DNA of 64,000 bases from Alteribacter aurantiacus DSM 18675 (GTDB lineage: Bacteria > Bacillota > Bacilli > Bacillales > Salisediminibacteriaceae), in contig NZ_KE386941.1 in assembly GCF_000429705.1 (NCBI RefSeq), positions 372,001 through 436,000 of the forward strand, given 5' to 3'. The translations under genes were made by a program, and so were the position numbers. The notes under the pieces were generated by a model that had not been told where the DNA came from, made no database searches, and saw nothing but the letters and a program-made list of their open reading frames with translations. Each line of letters begins with the position of its first letter. The stretch's first letter is position 1. Positions 61,777 through 64,000 of this stretch are shown piece after piece.

Positions 61777-62864
61777 TTTGTGCAGGGTGTGGGGTCACCA
61801 TTCAAACATCTGATAAAGACAAGATCGGATACACACCTACCCAAGCGCTGGAGAGAGATGTAGTCATTTGTCAACGGTGTTTTCGCCTGAAGCACTATAA
61901 CGAAGTGCAGGATGTTTCATTAAATGATGATGACTTTTTACGTATTTTAACGGAAATAGGTTCGAAAGATGCTTTAATTGTAAAAGTCGTTGACATCTTT
62001 GATTTTCACGGAAGTTGGTTGCCAGGCCTACACCGATTTGTGAACAACAACCCCGTCCTCTTAGTTGGAAACAAAGCAGATGTGTTACCTAAATCAATTA
62101 AGCACAACAAAATTGTTCAGTGGATGAAACATGCTGCAAAAGAAAACGGTCTAAAACCGGTTGACGTTCAATTGATGAGTGCTGAAAAAGGCCACGGTGT
62201 TATGGAAACCGCCGACTTAATTGAAAAATATCGTAAAGACCGAGATGTGTACATTGTAGGATGTACGAATGTAGGAAAGTCCACTTTCATCAATCGACTG
62301 ATCAAAGAGTTCGGTGGAGATGAAGAGTTCTTGATTACAACATCGAATGTTCCTGGTACGACATTGGATATGATCGACATCCCACTTGATGATGGATCGT
62401 CCCTTTACGACACACCGGGAATTATCAATCACCATCAAATGGCTCACCTTGTAGACAAAGAAGACTTGAAAGTCATCATGCCACGTAAAGAAATTAAAAC
62501 CAGAGTGTATCAACTAAAAGAAGGTCAAACGTTATTCTTTGGAGGGCTGTCTCGCCTTGACTTTGTAAAAGGGGAGCCCCAATCATTTGTCGTATATATG
62601 TCAAACGAATTGAACGTTCACCGTACAAAGACGGAAAAAGCAGACGATCTGTATCAAAATCACCTTGGCGAATTGCTCACACCACCTAGACAAGATGGAG
62701 TAGAAGCTTTTCCTCCATTAGAGAAACATGAGTTTAAACTTCCTCATGAGAAAACCGATATTGTGTTCTCAGGTCTTGGATGGGTAACGGTACATGGTAA
62801 AGGTACAATTGTAAGAGCATACGTGCCAAAGGGAGTACAAACAGGTACACGTCCATCCTTTTAA
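61746..62864 (+). CDS. yqeH: Ribosome biogenesis GTPase YqeH (circularly permuted)
   Basis: 372 aa from GTG 61746 (AAAGGGGC seven bases before); ATG 61719 would add nine residues and has a weak SD. An N-terminal zinc finger (CAGCGV ... CQRCFRLKHY) is followed by the permuted G domain: G4 VGNKAD (about 110) comes before G1 GCTNVGKST (about 176) and G3 DTPG. The C-terminal TRAP-like domain ends in the DIVFSGLGWVTVHG stretch. It is needed for 30S subunit assembly and 16S rRNA maturation in B. subtilis. Confidence 0.93.
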   Translation: MGEREEKQPVICAGCGVTIQTSDKDKIGYTPTQALERDVVICQRCFRLKHYNEVQDVSLNDDDFLRILTEIGSKDALIVKVVDIFDFHGSWLPGLHRFVNNNPVLLVGNKADVLPKSIKHNKIVQWMKHAAKENGLKPVDVQLMSAEKGHGVMETADLIEKYRKDRDVYIVGCTNVGKSTFINRLIKEFGGDEEFLITTSNVPGTTLDMIDIPLDDGSSLYDTPGIINHHQMAHLVDKEDLKVIMPRKEIKTRVYQLKEGQTLFFGGLSRLDFVKGEPQSFVVYMSNELNVHRTKTEKADDLYQNHLGELLTPPRQDGVEAFPPLEKHEFKLPHEKTDIVFSGLGWVTVHGKGTIVRAYVPKGVQTGTRPSF

Positions 62865-62885
62865 ATTGCAAAAGGAGTCGATGAT

Positions 62886-63719
62886 ATGAGTTTGAATATG
62901 GGGGTGTTTGGTCACCCCATTGGACATTCGAAGTCACCGGTCATGCACAATGCGGCATTGAAGGAGCTCGGAATATCTGGGACTTATGAAGCCTATGATA
63001 TTCATCCGGATGATTTAGAAGAAGCGGTAGACAGCTTGCGACGTAATCACTTCCGTGGTGTCAATGTAACGTTGCCTCACAAAGTGAGTGTGATGCCGTT
63101 TTTGGATGAGGTATCAAGTGATGCAAGGGCCATTGGAGCAGTAAACACGATTGTAAATGAAAACGGCAGGTTAATCGGATACAATACGGACGGTCAAGGC
63201 TACTTGAATTCATTGATTGCGGAGAGTGGAGAAGATATTAAGAATAAAAGGGTGTTGGTGATCGGAGCTGGCGGGGCTTCTAGAGCGGTGGCTGTTTCTT
63301 TAAAAAAGTACGGTGTCAATTTTCTTGCAATAACCAATCGTACATTGAGTAAAGCGAAGGACATTGCAAGGATCTGTGAACCGATTGGTCGAGTGAACGT
63401 ATTGCCCTCTACCATTGCTCAAGCGAATGTTACAAGCTTTGACATTATTATTAATACCACCTCCATTGGAATGGAACCGGACGTGACTCGAATGCCCTTT
63501 TCACTAGAAACCCTCAAGCGTGATTCGATTGTATCGGACTTGATTTACACACCATTTAAAACCAGGTTCTTACAAGTAGCAGAAAATAAAGGGGCAAAAA
63601 CGATCAACGGATTAGGAATGTTTATTAATCAAGGAGCGATTGCCTTTGAATTATGGACTGGAAAACAAGCGCCCCGTGATAAAATGAGACAGGTAGTATT
63701 GGAAACATTGAAGAAGTAG
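62886..63719 (+). CDS. aroE: Shikimate dehydrogenase
   Basis: 277 aa, NADPH-dependent step of the shikimate pathway. N-terminal substrate domain with GHPIGHSKSPVMHN and NVTLPHK (catalytic Lys), then NTDGQG and the Rossmann motif VIGAGGASRAV, and GLGMFINQGAIAFELWTG at the end. Strong SD AAAAGGAGTCG. The 21-base gap to yqeH and 11-base gap to yqeI mark one operon. Confidence 0.97.
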   Translation: MSLNMGVFGHPIGHSKSPVMHNAALKELGISGTYEAYDIHPDDLEEAVDSLRRNHFRGVNVTLPHKVSVMPFLDEVSSDARAIGAVNTIVNENGRLIGYNTDGQGYLNSLIAESGEDIKNKRVLVIGAGGASRAVAVSLKKYGVNFLAITNRTLSKAKDIARICEPIGRVNVLPSTIAQANVTSFDIIINTTSIGMEPDVTRMPFSLETLKRDSIVSDLIYTPFKTRFLQVAENKGAKTINGLGMFINQGAIAFELWTGKQAPRDKMRQVVLETLKK

Positions 63720-63730
63720 GAGGCACCAAG

Positions 63731-64000
63731 ATGAAAACACTAACAGGAAAACAAAAACGATTTTTAAGATCAAAAGCACATCATATCAAACCGATTTTTC
63801 AAGTTGGAAAAGGCGGAGTGAATGAAAACTTGATCATACAAGTAAAAGAAGCTCTTGAGGCTCGAGAGTTGATTAAGATTAGCATCTTGCAAAACTGTGA
63901 TGAGGATAAAGACGAAGTGGCTACGTCCATTCGCAAAGGCGCAAAAGCTCACCTTGTACAACTCATTGGAAGCACGATCGTTTTATATAAAGAGTCTGAA
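63731..64000 (+). CDS. yqeI: Ribosome assembly RNA-binding protein YhbY (YqeI), 3' end outside the window
   Basis: At least 90 aa; the frame is open to the window edge. TGKQKRFLRSKAHHIKPIFQ and VGKGGVNENLIIQVKEAL, then RKGAKAHLVQLIGSTIVLY are the CRM/YhbY RNA-binding domain, in which GxxG (GKGG) contacts RNA. The family binds pre-50S particles. SD TAGGAGGCACC before ATG 63731. Nearly the full family length (about 96 aa) is present. Confidence 0.95.
   Translation, partial: MKTLTGKQKRFLRSKAHHIKPIFQVGKGGVNENLIIQVKEALEARELIKISILQNCDEDKDEVATSIRKGAKAHLVQLIGSTIVLYKESE

Overview
The window is a low-to-moderate GC Firmicutes chromosome segment, almost certainly from a spore-forming Bacillaceae. Three things support this. 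Gene order follows Bacillus subtilis (aspS, 6S RNA, rarA, cymR-iscS-mnmA, recD2, alaS, ruvX, mltG, yrrMNO-udk-greA-yrrS, mtnN-yrhC, and sda-yqeGH-aroE-yqeI at the far end). There is a full sporulation and germination set (sigK, a gerA-type operon, sda, an RsfA-like regulator). Start codons (TTG/GTG are common) and strong Shine-Dalgarno sites are typical of Bacilli. Acid-rich proteins, a complete seven-gene Mrp cation/proton antiporter operon and several Na+-type symporters suggest a halophilic or alkaliphilic lineage. This last point is inference; the species is not identified.

Layout. 1-5.5 kb: end of aspS, an imperfect 42-bp repeat block, a 6S RNA candidate, an RsfA-like regulator and rarA (minus strand), then a YczE-type membrane protein overlapping cymR. 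5.5-13 kb: tRNA thiolation pair iscS-mnmA, a TPR protein, recD2, a PRC-barrel protein, two small proteins, a REP-like palindrome and an AI-2E family permease. 13-24.2 kb: alaS under a T-box, yrzL-ruvX-yrzB, mltG, a tRNA wobble-uridine modification operon (trmR-trhP1-trhP2-udk), greA and yrrS. 24.3-38.2 kb is more lineage-specific: transporters, mtnN, yrhC, a Nudix hydrolase, an HPr-like protein lacking the phosphorylatable histidine, an S9 peptidase, a LacI-type regulator with malL, a PRC-barrel protein, an orphan metal-binding lipoprotein and a cation symporter. 38.4-41 kb: uninterrupted sigK, then a cluster of small, mostly membrane proteins including a frameshifted TM2 gene and an Imm-like protein. 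41-54 kb: gerA-gerB-gerC, lplJ, deoD, an HD-GYP protein, ykuU-ykuV under probable PerR control, an unusual DHH-CBS-CCA-transferase fusion, and pssA/psd for phosphatidylethanolamine. 54-60 kb: mrpABCDEFG. 60.4-64 kb: a small secreted protein, sda with a DnaA-box cluster, yqeG, yqeH, aroE and the start of yqeI.

The most notable features beyond ordinary genes are: (1) a dispersed family of intergenic tandem repeats with an exact 41-42 bp period made of two ~20.5 bp halves, at four places just downstream of terminators; (2) the three-part DHH-CBS-nucleotidyltransferase fusion; (3) the His-less HPr-like protein; (4) an sda locus whose DnaA boxes, and whose terminator overlapping a neighbouring gene's ribosome binding site, can be read directly; (5) the TM2 gene broken at an A6 tract; (6) a perfect 24-bp-arm REP-like palindrome. 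Relative to B. subtilis as I remember it, glnQHMP (before alaS), pbpI and yrrT (after yrrS) and mccAB (before yrhC) are absent from the expected positions.
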